Of a DNA stretch of 64,000 nucleotides, positions 25,174-33,518 are shown in pieces (positions within the stretch are counted from its first letter, which is position 1; the number at the start of each line of letters is the position of its first letter). The notes beneath the pieces were generated by a model, which saw only the letters and a list, made by a program, of their open reading frames with translations, searched no databases and was not told where the DNA came from. The position numbers and the translations under genes were made by a program. The stretch covers positions 2,388,930 to 2,452,929 of the forward strand of contig NZ_LN831279.1 in the NCBI RefSeq assembly GCF_900069005.2, in the 5' to 3' direction. This DNA is from Paenibacillus sp. GM2. GTDB taxonomy: Bacteria > Bacillota > Bacilli > Paenibacillales > Paenibacillaceae.

Positions 25174-26043
25174 TCAGCCTTCCTGCGCCGCTCGGCGCTG
25201 TATCGATAGTACGTTCTGGAACGGCTCCAGCACAGAGAGGATCTCGGCGCGAAGCTTGTCTCCCCTACACTCCTGAAGCAGCATCTGCGCGCGTTCTAAA
25301 GACTGCTGCAGCAGTCCGCTCAGCTGCTCCTTCATATTGTATTTAATGAGCATAGAGCCCCATTCCCGTTCTCCGACACTATGACGACGCAGCATTTCTT
25401 TATCTTCCGACGTCCCGGTCTCCAGAATATGTAAGTAAGCGTAACCGCGTCGCTTTTCCGGTATACTGGAGCTGTGCTTCAATTCATCCATCACAACTTC
25501 GCAGCGGCTTAACTCAGTAAGCATCAATCTCCAGACATTCTGCTTGGATTTATCCAGCAGCCCGGAGAAAGCGAGGAACAGGCACATCTTCACCTGAGTG
25601 CTCTCTTTTAGATAATCCTCGGCCGTCAGCAGCATCTGCTTCAGCTTCGTATAGAGCTTGACCTTGAGCGAGTTCGCCTCGCATATCGCCGAGCTCATCG
25701 CCGATACCATATCGATCTCTCCAGCTCCTGCTAACAGGGCATAAAATACACTGCTGAAGTAGTCTCCGGCCAGCACCTTGAGCTGCCTGGAGCGCATCTT
25801 GCTCTCCTGCTGCTCACCGTCGCCAAGATCGATCAGATCGTGCGTATCCATTCCTGTCTGTACTAGAAAAGCCGCTAACGCGCAGTTCTCTGCCGATTTC
25901 TGCGTCACGTCCTCCCTGTCCGTCAGAAACGTATAAAGCAAACGAACACGGGGTACCGGGAAGTCCGGAAGCTCCGTGTGAGTTGAAATCATGTCATATT
26001 CAACATATTTTCTTGCCAGTTCCGTTATGCGATCAAGTCTCAT
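25174..26043 (-). CDS. hepS: Heptaprenyl diphosphate synthase component I
   Basis: A 289-residue helical protein, the non-catalytic partner of HepT that sets chain length. It contains the family's AAFLVQTGMDTHDLIDLG segment and LAGDYFSSVFYALLAG, and ends in a Leu-rich helix. The start MRLDRITELARKYVEYDM at 26041-26043 has GGAGG 6 bases upstream; a longer frame to 26139 is not supported. Confidence 0.9.
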   Translation of the reverse strand: MRLDRITELARKYVEYDMISTHTELPDFPVPRVRLLYTFLTDREDVTQKSAENCALAAFLVQTGMDTHDLIDLGDGEQQESKMRSRQLKVLAGDYFSSVFYALLAGAGEIDMVSAMSSAICEANSLKVKLYTKLKQMLLTAEDYLKESTQVKMCLFLAFSGLLDKSKQNVWRLMLTELSRCEVVMDELKHSSSIPEKRRGYAYLHILETGTSEDKEMLRRHSVGEREWGSMLIKYNMKEQLSGLLQQSLERAQMLLQECRGDKLRAEILSVLEPFQNVLSIQRRAAQEG

Positions 26044-26151
26044 CCTCTGCCTCCGAGCACCTATTACTGGCATCCAAATCGTTAAAAATAGCGATGCCAC
26101 AATCCTGTATATTATATCACATGTTAATTCCCAGCGCACGAAAGACCTGTC

Positions 26152-26685
26152 TCAATTTACGGACTGCCGCCATAAATTCGTCCTCGTAATATGGAACCAT
26201 TGCAGCAAATCATCAGACAACTCCTGATCTCCGTGATTTCGCAGCATTTCCAGCGCACCCTGGGGCAACTCATTCTTATGAACATCCGCGGCCAGCAGCA
26301 AATATTTTGTGCCCAGCCAGCGATCCTCGGCAACCAGGCGCAGCAGCAGCTGATCAACGTTCGTCGTCCGCTCGAACGCAAATGAGCTCAACTCCGCCAT
26401 CCCGGCATATAACCGACCCTTGTCGAATTGATCAGCCGTGACCTTCAAATCCACAGACAAAATCCCGCCATTCAGATCCACCTTGGATATGGGCACAGGA
26501 AGCTGCAGCGCAATCAATCCATCTACCAGATTGTCATCGTTCAGCTCTCCTGGCTGGCCAGCAGCAAAGACCGTATGGACCGCTGCATTCTCCAGCAGCC
26601 GCCCGTCCAGTTTGGATAGAACCGCCAGAAGGACCACGCTCAAGATCGATACGATAAGCAGTTGAAGCAGCCATTTCCGTCTCAT
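26152..26685 (-). CDS. Unknown membrane-anchored protein
   Basis: A 177-residue protein with an N-terminal membrane helix (RRKWLLQLLIVSILSVVLLAVLS, residues 2-24) and an exposed domain with SKVDLNGGILSVDLKVTAD and LRLVAEDRWLGTKYLLLAAD. No family recognised. The ATG at 26683-26685 follows GGAGG by 7 bases. It is the first gene of the hepS-menG transcript, 108 bases ahead of hepS, after the mtrB terminator. Confidence 0.7.
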   Translation of the reverse strand: MRRKWLLQLLIVSILSVVLLAVLSKLDGRLLENAAVHTVFAAGQPGELNDDNLVDGLIALQLPVPISKVDLNGGILSVDLKVTADQFDKGRLYAGMAELSSFAFERTTNVDQLLLRLVAEDRWLGTKYLLLAADVHKNELPQGALEMLRNHGDQELSDDLLQWFHITRTNLWRQSVN

Positions 26686-26822
26686 GGGCCTTCCTCCTTC
26701 TTCTGTAATCAAGGAAATACAGTCTCATAAGGTTGTTTAAGAAGTCCCCTGTTGATTAACAAACCAATCGGAGCCCCCTTTTAAACGCGTATTTATTCTG
26801 TCCCTATCTCCATTGTACAAAA

Positions 26823-26844
26823 GAAAAAAGCAGGCTATGCCTGC
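26823..26844 (-). terminator. Intrinsic terminator of mtrB
   Basis: Perfect 6-bp stem GCAGGC/GCCTGC with a 3-base loop, followed on the minus strand by six T, C, then four T. It lies 10 bases after the mtrB stop. Confidence 0.85.
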
Positions 26845-26854
26845 AATCCCAAAA

Positions 26855-27103
26855 TCATTCTTCCGTATCGATGATCCCATGTTTCGTATATACGACCGCT
26901 TTGCCTCTCACCTTCACGGCGGAGGTATGATCAGTAAACTGCGCAATGAGCACTTCACCCTTATCCAGCTTCTCCGTATGATGAAACCGCGTGTCTTTGC
27001 CGCGCGTTAAGCCGATGACCGTTACGCCTTGGTCCTTGGCCTTGACGACGAAGTAATCCCCGCCATTTGAGGTTTCATTCTCATCTTGATGACGCTGCTC
27101 CAT
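26855..27103 (-). CDS. mtrB: trp RNA-binding attenuation protein TRAP
   Basis: An 82-residue protein, very close in pattern to B. subtilis Mtr[21 protein letters not shown], then [20 protein letters not shown] and [13 protein letters not shown]. The Lys-Lys-Arg RNA-contact residues of the family (in EKLDKGE and VKVRG) and the tryptophan-site loop ([14 protein letters not shown]) are present. TRAP forms an 11-subunit ring that binds GAG/UAG repeats when loaded with tryptophan; a matching site lies before trpE in this window. ATG 27101-27103 is 9 bases after AAAGGAG; a TTG 6 bases earlier is also possible. The folE (mtrA) gene that precedes mtrB in B. subtilis is absent here. Confidence 0.95.
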   Translation of the reverse strand: MEQRHQDENETSNGGDYFVVKAKDQGVTVIGLTRGKDTRFHHTEKLDKGEVLIAQFTDHTSAVKVRGKAVVYTKHGIIDTEE

Positions 27104-27140
27104 GATCAACCGCTCCTTTTCTATTTCAGAACATCTCCTA

Positions 27141-27173
27141 AAAGAAAAGGCCGTGAACTAACGCCCACGGTCC
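27141..27173 (-). terminator. Intrinsic terminator of hbs
   Basis: Stem GGACCGTG/CACGGCC on the minus strand (one imperfect position, loop of about 10), followed by TTTTCTTTT. It separates hbs from mtrB; read-through may still supply mtrB. Confidence 0.7.
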
Positions 27174-27199
27174 TTCGCAAAAGAAGATATGTAGAAATC

Positions 27200-27472
27200 T
27201 TATTTAATTCCGTCTTTGAGCGCTTTACCCGGTTTGAAAGCGGGGATCTTGCTCGCAGGGATTTCGATTTCCTCTCCGGTTTGCGGATTACGTCCTTTAC
27301 GTGCGGAACGCTCACGAACTTCAAAGTTACCAAAGCCAACCAGTTGAACTTTGTCTCCGCTTTGAAGTGCTTCGGAAATAGCTTCGAATACAGCATCAAC
27401 CGCTTTGGTTGCATCCTTCTTGGACAATTCTGTGCTCTCAGCTACTTTGGATACCAAATCAGATTTATTCAT
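27200..27472 (-). CDS. hbs: DNA-binding protein HU
   Basis: A 90-residue histone-like protein: [20 protein letters not shown], the dimer core [20 protein letters not shown] (about 47-66, DNA-binding arm with Arg and Pro) and [14 protein letters not shown] at the C-terminus. Normal family length. A GGGAGGTGA site precedes the ATG. The order spoIVA-hbs-mtrB-hepS is that of B. subtilis except for the missing folE. Confidence 0.98.
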   Translation of the reverse strand: MNKSDLVSKVAESTELSKKDATKAVDAVFEAISEALQSGDKVQLVGFGNFEVRERSARKGRNPQTGEEIEIPASKIPAFKPGKALKDGIK

Positions 27473-27623
27473 TACAATTCACCTCCCTACTCTATAAAAT
27501 ACTTCACTCTGATATTCTGTGTTTCCGTTTTGCCGCAGAATATACGTTAAACCGCGTGATTCCCCTGTTTATACCTGATAAAAGTTGAATTTTACACTCT
27601 TTTCAGTGACGCGGAACAAATTT

Positions 27624-27652
27624 ATAGTAATACAGGAAATCAATATTTTCAA
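27624..27652 (-). promoter_or_regulatory. SigmaA-type promoter of hbs
   Basis: TTGAAA (27652-27647) and TACTAT (27629-27624) on the minus strand with a 17-base spacer. The leader to the hbs start is about 145 bases. Confidence 0.5.
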
Positions 27653-27683
27653 GCTCTTTAACTTCAAGTAGCGATGAATAGGT

Positions 27684-27724
27684 AAAAAGTAACCGCATGC
27701 AGCCCATCGGCAGCACACGGTTAC
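27684..27724 (-). terminator. Intrinsic terminator of spoIVA
   Basis: Stem GTAACCG/CGGTTAC (27718-27724 with 27689-27695), extended by inner pairs across a bulge, followed by TTTTTACC on the minus strand. The 140 bases between the spoIVA stop and this hairpin, and the rest of 27473-27864 apart from the hbs promoter, show no gene that I can support. Confidence 0.75.
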
Positions 27725-27864
27725 TTAGAGGAGGAAACCGGATATTTCATTCATTTGGACCTGCGTTCACCTTGAATCAGGAAGCAATTCAGGAAGTTAT
27801 CCCGACATCGAATCTTGAACCCACCCGGGCCTTCCGGTGCTGGCAGCTAAGCCTTTGAATGTAT

Positions 27865-29349
27865 TTACAAGATGATTGCGATCAGGCCGCCGGAGCCTTC
27901 GTTGATAATGCGGCCGAGCGTCTCTTGAAGCTTGTAGCGGGCATTATCCGGCATCATGGCAATTTTGCCCTGAATTCCTTCTCTGACGATCGAATGCAAG
28001 GAGCGACCAAAAATATCGGATTCCCAAATCTTAATCGGATCGTTCTCGAAGTCCTGCATCAGATAGCGAACGAGCTCTTCACTTTGCTTCTCTGTCCCGA
28101 TAATCGGAGCAAATTCCGATTCGACATCGACCCGGATCATATGAATCGATGGAGCTGTCGCTTTCAAGCGTACACCGAATCTCGAACCTTGACGAATTAG
28201 TTCCGGCTCGTCGAGAGCCATCTCAGCCAGCGAAGGAGCGGCAATGCCGTAGCCCGTTGTCTTGACCATCTCCAGCGCCTCGGCGAAGCGGTCATACTCC
28301 CTCTTGGCGTGTGAAAATTCCTGCATCAGCTGAAGCAGATGATCCTTGCCGCGAATCTCAACCCCAACGACCTCCATCAAGATGCGGTCATACAGGTCAT
28401 CCGGCGCATAGAGATCAATCTCCGCTACACCTTGCCCCATGTTGAGACCGCTGAGGCCAGCCTTGTCGATGAAGTCGTATTCCATAAAATTACTGACGAC
28501 ACGATCCACATCCCGCAGACGGCGGATATCCTTGACCGTATCCCGTACAGAATTCTCGTAATTGCTGCGCAGCCAGTGGTTTTCATTCAGCACCATAACC
28601 CAGCTCGGCAGATTGACGTTAACTTCATGAACCGGAAATTCATACAGTACCTCTCGCAGAACGCCTGTTACGTCTTCCTCAGTCATCGTAGCTGCACTGA
28701 GCGTGATGACTGGAATATCATATTTAGCGGCGAGCTCTCCGCGAAGCTGCTGTGCTTCCTCGCTACTCGGCTTTGTCGAGTTGATAACCAATACGAACGG
28801 CTTACCGACTTCTTTCAATTCCGCTATTACCCGTTCCTCCGAGTCCACATAGGAATAACGCGGAATATCAGCAATCGTCCCGTCCGTCGTAACGACAACG
28901 CCTAGCGTGGAATGCTCCTGAATGACCTTGCGCGTGCCAATCTCTGCTGCTTCCTGGAACGGAATCGGTTCTTCGAACCAAGGCGTTGAGATCATGCGTG
29001 GACCATTCTCATCCTCGTAGCCCTTAGCGCCTTCTACCGCATAACCGACACAGTCTACTAACCTTACATTTACCTCAAGACCTTCAGAGACCTTGATCTG
29101 TACCGCATTGTTAGGCACAAATTTAGGCTCTGTCGTCATAATCGTCTTCCCGGCTGCACTCTGCGGAAGCTCATCCACTGCGCGGACCCGATCCGCTTCG
29201 TTGGTGATGTTCGGAAGTACGACGGTCTCCATAAAACGCTTGATAAATGTTGATTTCCCTGTGCGGACAGCTCCGACAACTCCGAGATAAATGTCGCCTC
29301 CAGTTCGTTCGGCAATGTCCTTATAAATGTCTACTTTCTCCAATACCAA
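27865..29349 (-). CDS. spoIVA: Stage IV sporulation protein A (coat ATPase)
   Basis: A 494-residue cytoskeletal ATPase that polymerises on the forespore surface as the base of the coat. The N-terminus EKVDIYKDIAERTGGDIYLG leads to the Walker A loop GAVRTGKSTF (about 24-33); a Walker B-like VRLVDCVGYAV and NSTKPSSEEAQ follow, then a long C-terminal domain ending GGLIAIIL. The start is TTG (29347-29349) after AGGAGG; no ATG is available. Expression is expected in the mother cell, but I could not find a clear sigmaE promoter. Confidence 0.97.
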   Translation of the reverse strand: MVLEKVDIYKDIAERTGGDIYLGVVGAVRTGKSTFIKRFMETVVLPNITNEADRVRAVDELPQSAAGKTIMTTEPKFVPNNAVQIKVSEGLEVNVRLVDCVGYAVEGAKGYEDENGPRMISTPWFEEPIPFQEAAEIGTRKVIQEHSTLGVVVTTDGTIADIPRYSYVDSEERVIAELKEVGKPFVLVINSTKPSSEEAQQLRGELAAKYDIPVITLSAATMTEEDVTGVLREVLYEFPVHEVNVNLPSWVMVLNENHWLRSNYENSVRDTVKDIRRLRDVDRVVSNFMEYDFIDKAGLSGLNMGQGVAEIDLYAPDDLYDRILMEVVGVEIRGKDHLLQLMQEFSHAKREYDRFAEALEMVKTTGYGIAAPSLAEMALDEPELIRQGSRFGVRLKATAPSIHMIRVDVESEFAPIIGTEKQSEELVRYLMQDFENDPIKIWESDIFGRSLHSIVREGIQGKIAMMPDNARYKLQETLGRIINEGSGGLIAIIL

Positions 29350-29687
29350 TGATATCCCCTCCTCAAATTTTGCCGAAGGAAAAATGCTTTGAGAGCATCC
29401 GCTTCGTCATTCTCATTCCTTAACGCCTACTGCTATAATAGGAGCGGCAGCTCCTCTTGCCCGTGCCCGCCGCCGCGAACCGCTGTGGAGTGAGACTGAA
29501 CGAAAGCGGCGTTAACTCGTACATGCATTTGGACTAGTATCATCATATGTACCAGACGCGGATTTATGACGGAATTTCAAGAGAAACCGTTTTTTTAATT
29601 GAAGCGTCGCAAAGACGCCCTACGGGCATGATTCCGCCACATAGAATCCATATGATTATATGAGGTTAGTTATGACGGATAAAAAAA
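29350..29687. other. Intergenic region upstream of spoIVA
   Basis: Between the spoIVA start and the terminator of the yphF-like gene there is no supportable coding sequence. It contains a small GC hairpin (GGAGC/GCTCC, about 29442-29456 as read on minus) and a GCGTC/GACGC hairpin near 29606-29620. A plus-strand 64-codon frame at 29660 is explained by the terminator it crosses. The mother-cell promoter of spoIVA must be here but was not recognised. Confidence 0.5.
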
Positions 29688-29718
29688 GAAGACTGCCAAA
29701 AAATATCCGGCAATCTTC
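29681..29718 (-). terminator. Intrinsic terminator of the yphF-like gene
   Basis: A 10-bp stem (GAAGATTGCC/GGCAGTCTTC on the minus strand, one mismatch) with an 11-base loop, then seven T. Confidence 0.85.
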
Positions 29719-29764
29719 TTTAATTCCTATATTACTTGCCCTATTTATACTACTAATCGTTACG

Positions 29765-30538
29765 CTATTTCCCGGTTGCCATAGCTGCAGGCGCTCCTTC
29801 CGACCAGCTGTAAGGCAGCGACTTGACAGGGACGTAATAGGAATGATCCGTTAAATATTCTCTAAGATCCTTCTCCTGATCTTCCTTTGCATCCAGCTGG
29901 GATTTATCAATCACCTGCATGATGTCAAAGGCATAATCAAGATAGACGATACCCTCATCATCTACAAGAAACGGCTGCTCCTGACCGGAGAAAACACTGC
30001 TCACCTTATAGTCTTGTGCATCGGCCAGCTTCAAATCAACCAGTTTCAGACCCGGGTAAGCCTCCGGCCCATCCTGGACAGGCGAAGCCCCGCCATGCTT
30101 GCTGCGGTAGCTATCGACCATTCGCTGTACATCATTTACTTTCTGAACGGTTAATAGATCCATGACCTTGACTGTAGGGTCCACTTCCTCATTTAAGACC
30201 AGGAAATAAACGCTGCCTCCTTGCTCAAATGCGGCGCTTGGCATCTCCTCCAAATAACCCTTATCATGCAGCTGAATCATATCAATCCGGTATTTCTCAT
30301 ATCTCGGCGTTTCCGGGCCGGCGGTAATGATCGGCAGTATGCCCGTGTCGGTCTGGAATTGATCAAGCGCCCGTTGAACACGCTCGACGCTCTCCCTGTA
30401 AGATCTTGTAGGGGTCTGTTCTTGCCCGCCTGGATACATACATCCCGATAATAGAATTAGCAGACAGGCAAGCATAACCAGACCCGGAAAAATCCTGGAT
30501 TGCCGGCTCACGATATGACGGTTCAAGCGTTTCAACAA
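29765..30538 (-). CDS. YphF-like lipoprotein
   Basis: A 257-residue protein with an export signal ending in a lipobox (LLILLSGCMYPGG, Cys about 33), so it is probably a lipid-anchored surface protein. The mature part contains YRESVERVQRALDQFQTD and repeated segments about propeptide-like YSWSEGAP near the end. Position next to spoIVA and length match B. subtilis YphF, whose role is unknown. It starts 14 bases after the ferredoxin gene and the two may be co-transcribed. Confidence 0.7.
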   Translation of the reverse strand: MLKRLNRHIVSRQSRIFPGLVMLACLLILLSGCMYPGGQEQTPTRSYRESVERVQRALDQFQTDTGILPIITAGPETPRYEKYRIDMIQLHDKGYLEEMPSAAFEQGGSVYFLVLNEEVDPTVKVMDLLTVQKVNDVQRMVDSYRSKHGGASPVQDGPEAYPGLKLVDLKLADAQDYKVSSVFSGQEQPFLVDDEGIVYLDYAFDIMQVIDKSQLDAKEDQEKDLREYLTDHSYYVPVKSLPYSWSEGAPAAMATGK

Positions 30539-30552
30539 GCATCCCCCTTTGT

Positions 30553-30900
30553 TTATATCTCATCCAGCCTTTGCTGTTCCAATTGCTTTCTAATCGCCGC
30601 CTTCAGAGGGTCCTCGGGCAGCTCAACCTCAGCACTGCCGCAGATGATTGCCTGGCATGCCAGACGGTATCCTTCGTCAAGCAGCGAGCCAAGCTTGCGC
30701 CTCTCGGCATCATTAGGAGGCCGCAGCGCAGCGGCATGTTCGGGATTCACCTTGACCTTGCACATCAGGCAGGCCGCTTTCCCCCCACAACGTGTGGCGA
30801 TATGCACCCTGGCTTCCCGGGCAGCACGGAGAACGCTTGTCCCTGGGCGTACTTTTACTACCTTTTGCGGAGGATTAAATCTTATCTGTGTCTGTCCCAT
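30553..30900 (-). CDS. 2Fe-2S ferredoxin-like protein
   Basis: A 115-residue plant-type [2Fe-2S] protein. Ligands are Cys38, Cys44, Cys47 (CGGKAACLMC) and Cys82 (RLACQ), the expected C-x5-C-x2-C...C pattern. The N-terminal beta strand pair (IRFNPPQKVVKVRPGTSVLR) fits the family; the C-terminal 30 residues are a charged helix. It has no obvious partner enzyme nearby, so its electron acceptor is unknown. Confidence 0.85.
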   Translation of the reverse strand: MGQTQIRFNPPQKVVKVRPGTSVLRAAREARVHIATRCGGKAACLMCKVKVNPEHAAALRPPNDAERRKLGSLLDEGYRLACQAIICGSAEVELPEDPLKAAIRKQLEQQRLDEI

Positions 30901-30934
30901 CAGCGCTTATCCTCCAATCCTTTATGTGCTAGGC

Positions 30935-31573
30935 TTAATAGTCGGATTCTTGCCAGGGCCATGATAGCAGCGGCTGATCCAACAGCTCGGCCATCCTTGC
31001 GATCTGGTCCCGATTCCATTGATTCCGCTTCAGAAGGACGGCCAGCAGCGGCATATGCTTCTGCGGTTCCCTGCGCATCACAGCGGCAATATTCACATAA
31101 CGGTCAGGACGGCCCCTCAGTACGTTAAAGACGAACTCATGAGCCAGAGGCATCAAGCTAAGCGACTGTCCCTGCACCCTCGTCTGCACTGCGGATGAGG
31201 CCAGCACCTCGGCGATCTCCGTCCTATAGACTCCGCCTTCCGACCTTACTTCGAATCCCCCGACCAATTCTATCGAAATCGAGCCTAAAGAGTAATGACT
31301 TAATACAGAGACATAACGCTCGGTTCGATCGAAATGCGGCTCATCTACCGCAATAGACTGCAATAATTCGTGAATCCGGTTCGCCTCATTTAAATCCGCA
31401 TATACATCGATATCCCGCGGTGCAGCGGGGATCGCCACCCCTTGCAGCAGCAAGCTGCTGCTTCCCCCCAGCATCCAAAGGCCTTCCGCTTCCTGCAATC
31501 TTGCAGCCAGCTCTGTTAATGCAGGGATCATCCCGGGATACTTATTAATGTCAGACTTGATCCCATCTGTCAT
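30935..31573 (-). CDS. Nucleotidyltransferase-fold protein
   Basis: A 212-residue protein with a nucleotidyltransferase-like motif: WMLGGSSSLLLQGV followed by PRDIDVYAD (Gly-Ser then D-x-D), as in minimal nucleotidyltransferases of the DUF6036 type. Whether it is active or what it modifies is not shown. The ATG at 31571-31573 is 4 bases after GAGGGAATG-like sequence; the longer frame to 31609 is less likely. No antitoxin-like gene is next to it, so a toxin-antitoxin role is not supported. Confidence 0.6.
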   Translation of the reverse strand: MTDGIKSDINKYPGMIPALTELAARLQEAEGLWMLGGSSSLLLQGVAIPAAPRDIDVYADLNEANRIHELLQSIAVDEPHFDRTERYVSVLSHYSLGSISIELVGGFEVRSEGGVYRTEIAEVLASSAVQTRVQGQSLSLMPLAHEFVFNVLRGRPDRYVNIAAVMRREPQKHMPLLAVLLKRNQWNRDQIARMAELLDQPLLSWPWQESDY

Positions 31574-31609
31574 GTCATTCCCTCTTTTCTTAGTCTGCCT
31601 GAAATCCAT

Positions 31610-31795
31610 CTATGTAATCGATATAAGTCCCGTCAGGAAGCCCGCCAACATAATTACGAAAGCAACCAGTGAAAGTATCCCCTTAAGCAGCCCTTTCGTC
31701 TTGGTTCTTGCAAACGTAATCAGAAATACGGACAAGCCCATGACGAGAATTGCGGCAATAGACAGCCACATTTTGGTCATTGCATCCAGAACCAT
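31610..31795 (-). CDS. Small membrane protein, DUF2768 type
   Basis: A 61-residue protein with two membrane helices (about 9-27 and 38-59) joined by the basic loop ARTKTKGLLK. Size, topology and the position between spoIVA and gpsA match the DUF2768 proteins (YphE of B. subtilis), which are sporulation-linked and of unknown function. TAGGAG lies 9 bases before the ATG. Confidence 0.7.
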   Translation of the reverse strand: MVLDAMTKMWLSIAAILVMGLSVFLITFARTKTKGLLKGILSLVAFVIMLAGFLTGLISIT

Positions 31796-31819
31796 AATTG
31801 TACACTCCTATAATCGGTT

Positions 31820-31891
31820 ATTCAAAAAGTCCACCATCGGTAAGAAAATCTGATCAAGGCCCATTCAAGGAAAAGCGACCTTTTTGAACAC
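31820..31891. repeat. Interspersed inverted repeat (copy b, ~72 bp)
   Basis: The left end TTCAAAAAGTCC and right end GACCTTTTTGAA are near-perfect inverted copies. The inner part (TAAGAAAATCTGATCAAGG then CATTCA) resembles that of the element at 58651-58828. It lies between a small membrane-protein gene and the spoVIF terminator. Confidence 0.6.
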
Positions 31892-31982
31892 GCGCTATAA
31901 ATTTCCATTGATTGATATGATGAATATTATAGCATTTCGACCGAAAACAGGCTACGCGATTGCATAAAATAAAAATAACAAA

Positions 31983-32020
31983 AAAGCCCCACAGGAATTT
32001 ATATCTCCTGCAGGACCATT
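31983..32020 (-). terminator. Intrinsic terminator of spoVIF
   Basis: A 9-bp stem with wobble pairs (CCTGCAGGA/TCCTGTGGG) followed by CTTTTTTG on the minus strand, about 45 bases after the spoVIF stop. Confidence 0.75.
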
Positions 32021-32062
32021 CCCGACATAGCAGCACCATGATTAATGGAGATCAATGCCCAC

Positions 32063-32335
32063 TTACTTCTTGATCATCATTTTCATCAGAGCTTGCATAT
32101 TGCTCGCGTTCATGCCGCTCTTCTTCACTGCGCTGACGATTTCATTTATAGTACTCTCCGTAACCGGCACCTTGGCAGCCGCTGATACCTGTTTGATCAG
32201 CTTGCGCAGCTCGGCTTCATTTTGCATAGTAGACGGCTTCACATTGCTGGCCAGCTTCTTGACTGTGCCTTCTGTTATATTTTTACCACTTTTTTTGTTG
32301 ATGGCATTAAGAGCATCCTTGGAAAAATTGTTCAT
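32063..32335 (-). CDS. spoVIF: Stage VI sporulation protein F
   Basis: A 90-residue protein of the SpoVIF (YjcC) family: basic N-terminus, LRKLIKQVSAAAKVPVTEST (about 44-63) and INEIVSAVKKSG. Family members act in late coat assembly in the mother cell. An 8-base spaced GGAGGCG site precedes the ATG. Confidence 0.8.
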   Translation of the reverse strand: MNNFSKDALNAINKKSGKNITEGTVKKLASNVKPSTMQNEAELRKLIKQVSAAAKVPVTESTINEIVSAVKKSGMNASNMQALMKMMIKK

Positions 32336-32477
32336 TCGTTCGCCTCCTCCGTTGTCCTCTTTCCCATAGTATGAGAACGGAACGAAAAAGGTGAGTGGGC
32401 TTCCTGCTCAGAAAATAAGTAGGCCATCCCCTGCCATCAGCCTGCTTCCTGGTTGACGGAAAACGGTATGCTCTTAT

Positions 32478-33518
32478 CTACTTATGCCAGGTTTCCCAGG
32501 TCTCGATGGACATCAGTTCCATCTCCGTCTTCTTATCGCGCCCCATTAGAGCTTCCACCGCTGTCCTGGGATCGAGACCCTCGAACAGAACCTGATAGAG
32601 CTGCTGGGTAATCGGCATCTGTACCTTGTACATATCAGAAAGCGTATGGGCCGCTTTCGTGGTGCGAATTCCTTCCACAACCATGCCCATAGAACTTAAC
32701 ACCGTCTCCAGCTTCTTGCCTTCGCCAAGCATATAACCAGCACGCCAGTTACGGCTATGACGGCTTGTCGCAGTAACGACAAGGTCGCCAACTCCCGCCA
32801 GCCCGGCAAAAGTAAGCGGATTGGCCCCCATCTCCGCACCGATTCGAGTAATCTCGGCGAGTCCGCGTGTCAGCAAAGCTGCTTTGGCATTATCCCCAAA
32901 GCCCAGACCGTCGGACATCCCCGCGCCAAGCGCGATAATGTTCTTCAGCGCTCCCGCCAGTTCGACCCCGACCATGTCGCGATTCGTATAAACGCGGAAA
33001 TAAGGATTCATGAACAGATCCTGAGCACGAATAGCCATTGAGTCGTCCAGAGCCGCTACGACCACTGTCGTCGGGCAGCGCTTCACAACTTCCTCGGCAT
33101 GGCTCGGTCCGGAGAGAACGACGATCTGCCCTTCCTCGCATTCGAGTTCCTCCGCAATTACCGTAGAGATACGCTTGAGTGATTCGGTTTCAAAGCCCTT
33201 GGTAGCATGCACCACCAACATCTCTTCCGTCCAATATGGACGCATCTGCCGGGCAACTTCACGAATCGCAGCTGAAGGGGCGACGATAACTACGGCCTCA
33301 GCCTCGTCCATCGCCTCATGCATGTCCGTCGTAGCGGTCAAATTCGGAGGTAAAGTAACCCCAGGCAGGAACCGCCCATTGGTATGGAGACGGTTGATTT
33401 CGTCCTTTTGCGACTCATTGCGAGTCCAGATGACAACATTCATCTCCTTATCCGCCAGCACGCTTGCGAGCGCTGTTCCCCAACTTCCCGCTACCAGTAC
33501 AGCAACCTTCCTAGCCAA
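32478..33518 (-). CDS. gpsA: Glycerol-3-phosphate dehydrogenase [NAD(P)+]
   Basis: A 346-residue enzyme that reduces dihydroxyacetone phosphate to sn-glycerol 3-phosphate for phospholipids. The nucleotide loop reads VAVLVAGSWGTALA; the usual first glycine of GAGSWGT is Val here. Other landmarks are VVHATKGFE, GPSHAEEV, ELAGALKNIIALGAG with the catalytic Lys, and AGVGDLVVTATSRHSRNWRAG. The start is TTG after GGAGG (8 bases), overlapping the plsY stop by 8 bases. Confidence 0.96.
   Translation of the reverse strand: MARKVAVLVAGSWGTALASVLADKEMNVVIWTRNESQKDEINRLHTNGRFLPGVTLPPNLTATTDMHEAMDEAEAVVIVAPSAAIREVARQMRPYWTEEMLVVHATKGFETESLKRISTVIAEELECEEGQIVVLSGPSHAEEVVKRCPTTVVVAALDDSMAIRAQDLFMNPYFRVYTNRDMVGVELAGALKNIIALGAGMSDGLGFGDNAKAALLTRGLAEITRIGAEMGANPLTFAGLAGVGDLVVTATSRHSRNWRAGYMLGEGKKLETVLSSMGMVVEGIRTTKAAHTLSDMYKVQMPITQQLYQVLFEGLDPRTAVEALMGRDKKTEMELMSIETWETWHK

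Noticed and set aside
27790-27860. A tRNA-like segment near CCCACCCGGGCCTTCCGGTG
   Set aside because: No acceptor, D or anticodon arms could be formed; the T-loop pattern is absent.
29660-29854. 64-codon plus-strand frame with a hydrophobic segment
   Set aside because: It is made of the terminator of the minus-strand yphF-like gene and the antisense of that gene's end.
30935-31609. Nucleotidyltransferase-fold gene as the toxin of a toxin-antitoxin pair
   Set aside because: No small partner gene is adjacent in the right orientation; neighbours are conserved housekeeping or sporulation genes.
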